Source: Candidatus Marinamargulisbacteria bacterium SCGC AG-410-N11
GTDB lineage: Bacteria; Margulisbacteria; Marinamargulisbacteria; GCA-2716485; AG-410-N11
Reading direction: 5' to 3'
NCBI GenBank assembly: GCA_003265895.1
Contig: QFBS01000007.1
Coordinates: forward strand, 1-53,928
DNA: 53,928 nucleotides
Notes under the pieces: generated by a model
Databases searched by the model: none
What the model was told of the DNA's origin: nothing
Seen by the model: only the letters and a program-made list of their open reading frames with translations
Program-made: the position numbers and the translations under genes
Shown: positions 35,461 to 42,972 of the stretch, one piece after another
Numbering within the stretch: position 1 is the stretch's first letter
Layout of the letters: the number at the start of each line of letters is the position of its first letter

Positions 35461-35477
35461 TTTTGAAAGGGGTGATA
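35461..35477 (+). promoter_or_regulatory. conserved leader element (copy 3), extended Shine-Dalgarno-like
   Basis: TTTTGAAAGGGGTGATA lies 57 nt before the start of paralogue 4. Only this core, and not the neighbouring leader sequence, is conserved with copies 1 and 2. Confidence 0.6.
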
Positions 35478-35533
35478 TTTAAAAGTAAATATCTTTCTAT
35501 TTCTTAAAGAAAAAAAATCAAGGAGAATCGATA

Positions 35534-36112
35534 ATGAAAAAATCTTTAGCATTATTAAGTATATTATCCTGTCTAGCATTGCCAGTAGTAGCTAGTACAG
35601 GTATTGGTATTGGAATTGACTTAGCGAGCAATTACCAATATAACTTAGAAAAATCTTTCAAAAATTCAATGGCTAACTCTATATCTTTGAATTTTAAAAC
35701 TAACGGTGGAAATGTTTTCTATTTAAGAAACGAAACAGGTTCTTTTAGTGGTGAACACGGAAGAGCTGTAGCTACTGTTGATGAAGGTACTTTCGGATTA
35801 GGTGTTAGAGCTCCTATTTCTAAAAATATTGGTGTTAATGTTTTCTTAGGAAAAGCAAATACCAAGTTTACAAACGCTGCTAATAATGGAGACTCATTTG
35901 GTACTGCTGCATATTCAGAAACTAATCCTATAATTGACTTTGGTGCTTATGGTACAAAATCTTATGGTGATGTAAATGTAGGTCTAGATGTAACTTATAG
36001 ACATCATGCATTAAAAGAAGAAATTCAAAATACAAATGCTGGTGGACAAACAGAATTTATTAACAACAGACATGGTTTAAGAATTGGTCTTCGAGTAGGC
36101 TACGGATTCTAG
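35534..36112 (+). CDS. small outer-membrane beta-barrel protein, paralogue 4
   Basis: The 192-residue protein has a signal peptide cleaved near LPVVAS, strand-type mature sequence with TNPIIDFGAYGTKSYG and TYRHHALKEEI, and a C-terminal GLRVGYGF. It shares the family blocks with paralogues 1-3 at clearly diverged identity. Start follows aaggag. It is the first gene of a two-gene unit with its own promoter and leader element. Confidence 0.85.
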   Translation: MKKSLALLSILSCLALPVVASTGIGIGIDLASNYQYNLEKSFKNSMANSISLNFKTNGGNVFYLRNETGSFSGEHGRAVATVDEGTFGLGVRAPISKNIGVNVFLGKANTKFTNAANNGDSFGTAAYSETNPIIDFGAYGTKSYGDVNVGLDVTYRHHALKEEIQNTNAGGQTEFINNRHGLRIGLRVGYGF

Positions 36113-36153
36113 ATAATTGTTTAATTTAAAAATTAATTTTTAGGAGAGAAAAT

Positions 36154-36708
36154 ATGAAAAAAAGTATAGCTTTAATTGCAATTTTAGCTTGTCTTGTAAC
36201 ACCATTACTTGCAAGAACTGGTTATAGTATTCTATTGTCAGGTGCATACAATTATAATTTAACAACTGACATCGAAAATGGTAGCTCACAAGCTATCGGT
36301 GTACAGTTTTCTGCAAAAAATGGTATGAAACTATACATGCAAACAGAAATGGGAGCATTTAATTTACAAGATGGTGACACTCACCGATCAGGTAATGAAG
36401 TTGTTAATGGTGTAGGGTTAAGAATACCTTTAGGAAAACAATCTGGTTTAGGACTAAATGCTTTAATTGGAGCTACTCAGTTAACTACTAGAAATGCAGC
36501 AAACAATGCTGCTGATACAATTCAAACAGCTCCTTTAGCTGATCTAGGATTTTATCTTGAAAGAAAAGTATCTGACTTAACTATCAGTTTAGATGCTGGC
36601 GTTAGATTAACTAATCTAAGTCGAAGAATTAACAGTGATGCTGCTTTTAATAATATTAAAAACAAGCATGCTGTAAAAATTGCAGCTAGAGTTGCTTACG
36701 GTTTCTAA
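36154..36708 (+). CDS. small outer-membrane beta-barrel protein, paralogue 5
   Basis: The 184-residue protein has a signal peptide ending near TPLLAR and a C-terminal VAYGF. The family block is present in the form APLADLGFYLERK. The YRHH motif of paralogues 1-4 is replaced by VRLTNLSRRI, so this copy lacks the paired His. It follows paralogue 4 by 41 bp with its own taggaga ribosome site and is closed by the terminator at 36734. Confidence 0.82.
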   Translation: MKKSIALIAILACLVTPLLARTGYSILLSGAYNYNLTTDIENGSSQAIGVQFSAKNGMKLYMQTEMGAFNLQDGDTHRSGNEVVNGVGLRIPLGKQSGLGLNALIGATQLTTRNAANNAADTIQTAPLADLGFYLERKVSDLTISLDAGVRLTNLSRRINSDAAFNNIKNKHAVKIAARVAYGF

Positions 36709-36733
36709 ATATAATACAATTTAGAATTAATAC

Positions 36734-36768
36734 AAAAGGCTGTGCTTTATGCACAGCCTTTTTTTTTA
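36734..36768 (+). terminator. Rho-independent terminator of barrel unit 3
   Basis: The stem AAAGGCTGTGC/GCACAGCCTTT has a four-base loop and is followed by nine or more T, 25 bp after the paralogue 5 stop. Confidence 0.93.
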
Positions 36769-36829
36769 CTATAAAAAATTTATATTATCAGTTAAAATAT
36801 AATATATATTAAAATTTAAGGAAAAATTA

Positions 36830-37396
36830 ATGATTTTAAGAATTACTTGTTTATTTATATTTTTTATTATTAGTACTCAATCTATGGCAATTTCATTAAC
36901 TGGTGGACTACATTATGAATATTTATTAAAAAGTATAGAGAATAACTCTAAAGGTTATTTTATAAAATATAATCTTAAAAGAAATAATAAGCAAAGTTTA
37001 CATATATATACTGAGTATAATGTTAAGCAATTTTTTATTGACAGTACTAATATAAATACAAATTCATTATTCCTGGGAGCTGGAGTTACAACTAAGTTTA
37101 ATAATAACTGGGAATATACTTCAGTTTTCGGTATTTCTCATACACATCTTAATGGAGATTTTACTAATAATATAAGATCCAATGAAGAACAAATTACATC
37201 GCCTTTCATTCAATTAGGAGTAAATTACATTATACCAACTAAAACTAGAAGTAAGGCAAAGATTGGTGTTAATTTAAGAAGGCAGATCCAGTCTAAATCT
37301 ATTACAATTGATGATTCCACAAAAGTTGAACAATCAAGTTCTTATAAATTAAATGACGATACTAGCTTAATAATGCATGTATCTGCTGAATTCTAA
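36830..37396 (+). CDS. small outer-membrane beta-barrel protein, divergent paralogue 6
   Basis: The 188-residue protein has a signal peptide (LFIFFIISTQSMA), strand-like mature sequence and a C-terminal MHVSAEF with terminal Phe. It retains only the general frame of the cluster: a block SPFIQLGVNY in place of PIADLGAY and LRRQIQSKSI in place of the YRHH helix/strand. It has no leader element and no strong terminator after it, and lies 60 bp beyond the unit 3 terminator. Membership of the family is inferred from position, length and pattern. Confidence 0.72.
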   Translation: MILRITCLFIFFIISTQSMAISLTGGLHYEYLLKSIENNSKGYFIKYNLKRNNKQSLHIYTEYNVKQFFIDSTNINTNSLFLGAGVTTKFNNNWEYTSVFGISHTHLNGDFTNNIRSNEEQITSPFIQLGVNYIIPTKTRSKAKIGVNLRRQIQSKSITIDDSTKVEQSSSYKLNDDTSLIMHVSAEF

Positions 37397-37615
37397 AAAT
37401 TAAAATATTGATTTACATCATATAAAAATTTAAGGTACATATTCAAAACAATATATAATATTCTTGTTTGATAAACAAAGATTATACTTGTCCTATCCAG
37501 TAGACTATAATTTTAAATCTTTAAATATATTATAAAATAATATTATTACTAATTTAGTAGTTCAATTAAATACGTTATAATTATGTATCGATTTTAATAG
37601 GATACAGATATTATC

Positions 37616-39154
37616 TTATTCCCACTCTATTGTAGCAGGTGGTTTAGACGAAATATCAAATACTACACGATTAATATCTAAAACTTCATTAATAATTCGT
37701 GTTGATATTTCATTTAAAACATCATAAGGTAATTCCGCTACTTTTGCAGTCATCGCATCTTCAGATGTTACGGCTCTAATTGCAACAACGTGAGAGTAGG
37801 TTCTTTTGTCACCTTGTACACCAACAGATTTAATTGGTAATAATACCGCAAATGCTTGCCAAATACTTCGATATAAGCCACGCTTTTTAATTACATCTGT
37901 TACAATAGCATCAGCATCTTGCAGTACTCTAACACGGTCAGGGGTTACTTCTCCTATAATTCTAATAGCAAGGCCAGGTCCAGGAAATGGTTGTCTAAAA
38001 ATTAATTCTTCTGGAATATCTAATTCTAACCCAACTTTACGTACTTCATCTTTAAATAGTTTATTAAGTGGTTCTATAATCTTAAACTTTATGTCTTTAG
38101 GTAGCCCACCTACATTATGATGACTTTTTATAGTAGTAGCTGCTAATGAAACATCTTTATTTCCGGCTGATTCTATAACATCAGGATATAGTGTTCCTTG
38201 AGCCAAATATGGGTATTCACTATTTAATTCCTCTGCTTTTTCTTCAAAAACTCTGATAAACTCTTCTCCAATTTTTTTTCGTTTTTCTTCAGGGTCTGTA
38301 ACACCTTTAATTTTATCGAAGAATCGTTGTCTTGCATCGACATATATAAGATCTATTTTAAAAAACTTTGTAAATAGTTCTTTAATACGTTCACCTTCAT
38401 TTTTTCTCATAAAACCTTGATCTATAAACACGCAAGTTAAATTCTTTCCAATCGCTTTTTTGAGTAATGCTGCGACAGTAGTAGAATCTACACCTCCTGA
38501 CAAAGCACATAATACTCGACTATTATCTACTTCTCTTTGAATATTATTAAGAGATGAGTTAATAAAAGATTTTGGAGTCCATTCAGCCTTACATTTGCAT
38601 ATATTTAAAATAAAATTATTAATTAAATCTTTACCTTTATGTGTATGGGTAACCTCAGGATGAAATTGTATACCAAAGATCTTCTTTTCTTTATTACCCA
38701 TACTTGCAATAGGGCAATTTTCTGTATGACCTAATCGTTGAAAGCCTTCAGGCATTCTCACAACTTTATCGCCATGGCTCATCCATATTGACATTTCAAG
38801 CCATAAACCTTCGAACAAGTCAAAATTATTATCTATATAAAAGTTAGAATGGCCATATTCATGTTTGTCGCCCTTAATAACTTCTCCGCCTAGTTCTAAA
38901 GCAAGAAGTTGCATTCCATAGCAAATTCCAAGAATAGGAATATTTGAATCGTATATATTCTTATCACATCTTGGTGAGTTATTTTCAAATACTGAGGAAG
39001 GGCCACCAGATAATATAATTCCTTTATAATTTTTATCTTTAATATCACTTAAAGATGTTGTATGAGGTAATACTTCACAATAAACATTAGATTCTCTAAT
39101 ATTCTTAGCTATTAATTTTGTATATTGTGATCCAAAGTCTAGTATAGCTATCAT
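37616..39154 (-). CDS. guaA: GMP synthase (glutamine-hydrolysing)
   Basis: GuaA aminates XMP to GMP. The 512 residues comprise a class I glutamine amidotransferase domain (SGGPSSVFE, nucleophile Cys in LGICYGMQLLAL, His-Glu in IQFHPEVTHT), the ATP-pyrophosphatase P-loop CALSGGVDSTTVAALL, and the dimerisation domain (RQPFPGPGLAIRIIGEV) ending in KPPATIEWE. It follows guaB by 2 bp, so the two GMP-specific steps are one operon. Confidence 0.97.
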   Translation of the reverse strand: MIAILDFGSQYTKLIAKNIRESNVYCEVLPHTTSLSDIKDKNYKGIILSGGPSSVFENNSPRCDKNIYDSNIPILGICYGMQLLALELGGEVIKGDKHEYGHSNFYIDNNFDLFEGLWLEMSIWMSHGDKVVRMPEGFQRLGHTENCPIASMGNKEKKIFGIQFHPEVTHTHKGKDLINNFILNICKCKAEWTPKSFINSSLNNIQREVDNSRVLCALSGGVDSTTVAALLKKAIGKNLTCVFIDQGFMRKNEGERIKELFTKFFKIDLIYVDARQRFFDKIKGVTDPEEKRKKIGEEFIRVFEEKAEELNSEYPYLAQGTLYPDVIESAGNKDVSLAATTIKSHHNVGGLPKDIKFKIIEPLNKLFKDEVRKVGLELDIPEELIFRQPFPGPGLAIRIIGEVTPDRVRVLQDADAIVTDVIKKRGLYRSIWQAFAVLLPIKSVGVQGDKRTYSHVVAIRAVTSEDAMTAKVAELPYDVLNEISTRIINEVLDINRVVFDISSKPPATIEWE

Positions 39155-39156
39155 AT

Positions 39157-40317
39157 TTATTTATACATTCCTATATTTTGAGCTTTTTGAAAGATTTTTC
39201 CTTCAGTTAGAAGTGATGGCGCTACCATGACTTCAACATCATGCATTTGACGAATGTTTTTAACTCCTAAAGTTGCAAAACAAGTTTTAATAGCTCCTGC
39301 TAGATTTTGGGACCCATCGTCCGTATTTGATGGACCGACTAAAATTTCTTTTAAAGATCCAATAGTACCAACTTCAATTCTAGCACCTCTTGGAAGTACT
39401 GCATTTGGTGTAGCCATACCCCAATGAAAACCATTTCCAGGAGCTTCTGTACTTTTTGCTAATGGAGATCCTATCATAACAGCGTCAGCACCACATGCAA
39501 TAGCTTTACAGATATCTCCAGAGTTAACAATTCCACCATCAGCAATTAAAGGAATATATTCACCAGTTTCTTCTAAAAATTGATTTCTAGCAGCCGCTGT
39601 CTTAACCATAGCTGTCGCCATAGGAACTCCAATACCTAGTACCCCACGTGTTGTACATGCGGCACCTGGTCCGATACCTATAAAAATACCTTTTACACCG
39701 CATTTTAAAATATCGTAGGTAACATCATATGTTGTTGTATTTCCAACTAAAACAGGAAGATTACTTTTAGTGCAAAATGCTTCTAGATCTAGATATCGCT
39801 GATTATTATCTGTTTTAAAATTTGTAGAAATAACAGTAGATTGTATGATAAATATATCTGCGCCAGCTTTTTCCGCAATCGGTCCATATTTTTCAGCCAT
39901 TTGTGGCGTACAAGAAACTGCTACTGTTGTATTATATTTTTTAATTTCTTTGATCCTATCAATAATTAGAGACTCTTTAACAGAATTCTCTTGATAAATT
40001 GATTGCATTAAGGATACGTAGTTCTTTTTATCAATACTCGAAATTTTAGATAGTACCTCAGAAGGATTATCATATCTAGTTTGAACACCTTCTAGGTTTA
40101 GTACACCTAAGCCACCAAGTTCTCCTATCATACCTGCTGTTTGTGGACTTACAACCGAGTCCATACTAGACGCAATAATTGGTAGGTCTAATTTATGACC
40201 CGCTATTTCTGTTGATATATCTACCAAGTTATAATCTAAAGTTATATCTGATGGAACTAGTGCAATTTCATTTAAACCATACGATTTAGTGAATTGCTTT
40301 TCTATTGTTTTAGTCAA
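39157..40317 (-). CDS. guaB: IMP dehydrogenase, GuaB3 type without CBS domains
   Basis: IMP dehydrogenase oxidises IMP to XMP with NAD. At 386 residues it lacks the CBS (Bateman) insertion of standard GuaB and matches the GuaB3 pattern known from actinobacteria and cyanobacteria: an N-terminal EIALVPSDITLD, IIASSMDSVVSP, the catalytic Cys loop GIGPGAACTTRGVLGIGVPM, IADGGIVNSGDICKAIACGA, PRGARIEVGT and a C-terminal VEVMVAPSLLTEGK. The start is TTG, with aggaga seven bases upstream. Adjacency to guaA supports the XMP pathway; GuaB3 is often a second copy, so another guaB may exist elsewhere. Confidence 0.85.
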   Translation of the reverse strand: MTKTIEKQFTKSYGLNEIALVPSDITLDYNLVDISTEIAGHKLDLPIIASSMDSVVSPQTAGMIGELGGLGVLNLEGVQTRYDNPSEVLSKISSIDKKNYVSLMQSIYQENSVKESLIIDRIKEIKKYNTTVAVSCTPQMAEKYGPIAEKAGADIFIIQSTVISTNFKTDNNQRYLDLEAFCTKSNLPVLVGNTTTYDVTYDILKCGVKGIFIGIGPGAACTTRGVLGIGVPMATAMVKTAAARNQFLEETGEYIPLIADGGIVNSGDICKAIACGADAVMIGSPLAKSTEAPGNGFHWGMATPNAVLPRGARIEVGTIGSLKEILVGPSNTDDGSQNLAGAIKTCFATLGVKNIRQMHDVEVMVAPSLLTEGKIFQKAQNIGMYK

Positions 40318-40537
40318 TGTTATCTCCTAAAAATATATTTAAATTAAATAAAATAATAGCACAGGATTTTAACAAAATAGCTCTTTTATGTCAATGATTT
40401 ATAGCTATAATTAATTGTTTTTAGTATTCAAAATAAGTATTAAATGGATGTTTAATAGTTATTAAATTTAATTAAACGTTTTAGTTCCATATGTAAAGTC
40501 CAAAGTCTTGAATATACTAAATAATAACATTTTGCGG

Positions 40538-40543
40538 TATAAT
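40538..40543 (+). promoter_or_regulatory. -10 element placing rfbB on a leaderless transcript (candidate)
   Basis: A consensus TATAAT ends six bases before the rfbB ATG, so the expected start of transcription coincides with the A of the start codon. No Shine-Dalgarno sequence precedes the ATG. The -35 region is poor. Confidence 0.35.
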
Positions 40544-40549
40544 TGACTG

Positions 40550-41575
40550 ATGATTAAAAATAAAAAATACATTATTGTTACGGGTGGTTGTGGATTTATT
40601 GGTTCAAACTTTATTCATTTAATAAATGAATTAGAACCTGAAACAAAAATAATTAATATTGATTGTTTAACATATGCTGGAAATATCGATAATTTAAAAG
40701 GTATAAATGAACAAAACCATTTTTTTATTAAAGAAAACATTACAAATACAGAAGCTATATTAAATAAATTACCTGTTAAAGAGATTTCTGCTATTGTGCA
40801 TTTTGCAGCTGAGTCGCATGTTGATAGAAGTATACAGTCGAGCAATAATTTTATAATTAGTAATGTCGTTGGAACTCATAGTATGTTAAATTTAGCTAAA
40901 CATTTAAATATTAAAAAGTTTCTCCATATTTCTACTGATGAAGTATATGGATCATTAGGTTATGAAGGTGCTTTTACAGAAGATTCACCCATTAAACCTA
41001 ATAGTCCATATTCTGCAAGTAAAGCAAGTTCTGATTTATTAGCTTATTCATTTTATAAAACACATAAATTACCAGTAATTATTACAAGATGTTCAAATAA
41101 TTATGGTAAATTACAATATCCAGAAAAATTAATTCCTTTAACTATATTAAGAGCGATTGAGAATAAAGACATTCCTGTATATGGAAAAGGCGATAATATT
41201 AGAGATTGGATTCATGTTAAAGATCATTGTGAAGCTATTTTGCTTTTACTAAACAAGGGAAAAGAGGGTGAGGTATATAACATTGGGGGTAATAAAGAAG
41301 TAAAGAACATAGACATTGTTAAGATAATTTTAAATAAATTAAATAAGCCGGACTCATTAATTAAATTTGTTCAAGACAGAAAAGGACATGATTTTAGATA
41401 TGCTATTGATTTTTCTAAAATCAAAAAACAATTAAACTGGAGTCCTAAAGCTAACTTTGAAGATATGATAGATAAAACGATTAAATGGTATCAACAACAT
41501 CCCGAGTGGTGTGAAAATATTCTAAATAAAGATTATCAGGATTATATAAGTAAACAATATAGATCATCTATATAA
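40550..41575 (+). CDS. rfbB: dTDP-glucose 4,6-dehydratase
   Basis: The enzyme converts dTDP-glucose to dTDP-4-keto-6-deoxyglucose, the branch point for deoxysugars of surface polymers. The 341-residue extended short-chain dehydrogenase has the NAD motif TGGCGFIGSNF, HFAAESHVDRSI, STDEVYGSLG, the catalytic YSASKASSDLLAYSF (Tyr/Lys) and RCSNNYGKLQYPEKLIP. It is followed after 22 bp by the nucleotidyltransferase that would make its substrate. The rhamnose genes rfbC and rfbD are not here. A -10 box directly before the ATG suggests a leaderless message. Confidence 0.93.
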   Translation: MIKNKKYIIVTGGCGFIGSNFIHLINELEPETKIINIDCLTYAGNIDNLKGINEQNHFFIKENITNTEAILNKLPVKEISAIVHFAAESHVDRSIQSSNNFIISNVVGTHSMLNLAKHLNIKKFLHISTDEVYGSLGYEGAFTEDSPIKPNSPYSASKASSDLLAYSFYKTHKLPVIITRCSNNYGKLQYPEKLIPLTILRAIENKDIPVYGKGDNIRDWIHVKDHCEAILLLLNKGKEGEVYNIGGNKEVKNIDIVKIILNKLNKPDSLIKFVQDRKGHDFRYAIDFSKIKKQLNWSPKANFEDMIDKTIKWYQQHPEWCENILNKDYQDYISKQYRSSI

Positions 41576-41597
41576 GATAAGAGTAGGAGATTAACAT

Positions 41598-42323
41598 ATG
41601 AATAAGGGTGTTATTTTAGCAGGAGGTACAGGTCAACGGTTATATCCTTTAACAAAAGTAACGAATAAACATTTATTACCAGTTGGAGATATTCCAATGA
41701 TATATCATCCTATTAAAAAGCTGGTAGAAGCAGGTATTAATAATATTTTAATCATTACTGGGTTAGAACATATGGGAGACGTTGTTAGATTATTAGGATC
41801 TGGAAAAGAGTTTGAATGTAGTTTTACATATAAAGTTCAAGATGAAGCAGGTGGTATTGCTCAAGCTTTAAATTTAGCTAAGGAATTTTGTAATAAAGAG
41901 AAATTTATTGTAATTTTAGGAGATAATATTTTTGAAGATAGTTTAACCGAATTTATTAAAAAATTTGAAGAACAAGATCACGGCGCTAGATTAATGTTGA
42001 AGAAGGTTCATGATCCAAGTAGATATGGAGTCCCTACATTTAACGGTGATAAAATTATTGAAATTATTGAAAAGCCAAAAATTCCTAAAACAAATTATGC
42101 AGTAACAGGTATTTATGGATTTGATCAAGATGTTTTTGAGTATATTAAGAAGTGTAAGCCATCTAACAGAGGTGAACTAGAAATTTCAGATGTAAATACA
42201 TTTTATGCCGAGTCAGGAAATTGTGAATATGAGATATTTAATGGCTGGTGGACGGACGCTGGGACTTTAGATTCTTTGCAGGTTGCACAAAAGCTATTGC
42301 AAAAAAACAAAAATATATTATAG
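41598..42323 (+). CDS. rfbA: glucose-1-phosphate thymidylyltransferase (short RmlA-like)
   Basis: The enzyme forms dTDP-glucose from glucose 1-phosphate and dTTP. The 241 residues begin KGVILAGGTGQRLYPLT with the nucleotide-binding GGTGQR, then KHLLPVGDIPMIYHPI, VILGDNIFEDSL with the metal-binding Asp, EKPKIPKTNYAVTGIYGFD, and RGELEISDVN and WTDAGTLDSL. It lacks about 50 C-terminal residues of the classical RmlA, as in a short subfamily often found beside rfbB. A Shine-Dalgarno (aggag) precedes the ATG. Confidence 0.87.
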   Translation: MNKGVILAGGTGQRLYPLTKVTNKHLLPVGDIPMIYHPIKKLVEAGINNILIITGLEHMGDVVRLLGSGKEFECSFTYKVQDEAGGIAQALNLAKEFCNKEKFIVILGDNIFEDSLTEFIKKFEEQDHGARLMLKKVHDPSRYGVPTFNGDKIIEIIEKPKIPKTNYAVTGIYGFDQDVFEYIKKCKPSNRGELEISDVNTFYAESGNCEYEIFNGWWTDAGTLDSLQVAQKLLQKNKNIL

Positions 42324-42338
42324 AATATAGAAATCTGC

Positions 42339-42415
42339 GCGCCTGTAGTTCAGCTGGATAGAACGTCAGACTTCGGATCTGGATGTCGGGGGTTCGAATC
42401 CTCCCGGGCGTGCCA
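42339..42415 (+). tRNA. tRNA-Arg (anticodon TCG)
   Basis: Acceptor GCGCCTG/CGGGCGT (two G.U pairs), D-arm GTTC-AGCTGGATA-GAAC, anticodon loop CTTCGGA (TCG), T-arm GGGGG-TTCGAAT-CCTCC, discriminator G and encoded CCA give a complete 77-nt cloverleaf. It lies 15 bp after rfbA. Confidence 0.96.
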
Positions 42416-42416
42416 T

Positions 42417-42443
42417 ATACTAATATATGATATATATTAGTAT
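42417..42443. repeat. perfect inverted repeat after tRNA-Arg
   Basis: Twelve-base arms ATACTAATATAT and ATATATTAGTAT with a three-base loop GAT form a perfect, A+T-rich hairpin one base past the tRNA CCA. There is no T-run after it on the plus strand. A TATAAT follows at 42441-42446, so it may instead mark a regulated promoter of the next gene. Confidence 0.6.
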
Positions 42444-42524
42444 AATAGGATGCATTTTAGTTTAACTCTTTAAATATTAGGGTAATAAGTAGTATTAAGA
42501 CCATATTATTTTAGGAGAGAATAA

Positions 42525-42926
42525 ATGCCTATTAAAAAATACTTTCATCCTGTGTTTAAACCAAAGAAAGAAAATGACTTTTCAAATTGGGAACAAGTTA
42601 AGCTAATTATTAAAAAAGATAATATATCGGATGCAAAAAAAATTGAAAAATTAATTTCAATATCTAAAAAATTAAATGAGACAAACAAATTATTATTAGC
42701 GGAACTTTTATATTCATTTGCATTAAAAAAGAATCTTAACAAAAAAATAAAGGAAAAGGCAGCAACATTATCCTTTGAAATATTTAAAAAATACTTATTA
42801 AGTAAAAATCATTTCGATTTTGCATTGCAATTAAAAATGTTAATGAAAATAATTAAAAAAGATAAACATCATAAGTTGAATTTAGAACAAATAAAAACAA
42901 AAATAGACAAAGAAGAATCGCTTTAA
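42525..42926 (+). CDS. hypothetical Lys-rich helical protein
   Basis: This 133-residue protein was not recognised. It is strongly basic (many Lys), predicted almost entirely helical, with no signal peptide or membrane segment, and reads like a small alpha-solenoid (ISDAKKIEKLISISKKL, KLLLAELLYSFALKKNL, LSFEIFKKYLLSKNHFDFA). A good Shine-Dalgarno (aggagag) precedes the ATG, which supports translation. It stands alone between tRNA-Arg and the convergent helicase. Confidence 0.65.
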   Translation: MPIKKYFHPVFKPKKENDFSNWEQVKLIIKKDNISDAKKIEKLISISKKLNETNKLLLAELLYSFALKKNLNKKIKEKAATLSFEIFKKYLLSKNHFDFALQLKMLMKIIKKDKHHKLNLEQIKTKIDKEESL

Positions 42927-42972
42927 ATTTAAAGTAAAGATTAAAATAATGACAATTATTTTGATAGTTAGG

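Noticed and set aside
37397-37615. Intergenic gap between barrel 6 and guaA as a site of an RNA or riboswitch
   Set aside because: It lies at the 3' ends of both convergent genes, and no stable G+C-containing stem or known RNA motif was seen.
40318-40549. Purine riboswitch before guaB
   Set aside because: The 232-bp gap is almost pure A+T and shows no purine-riboswitch core; guaB has a plain TTG start with aggaga.
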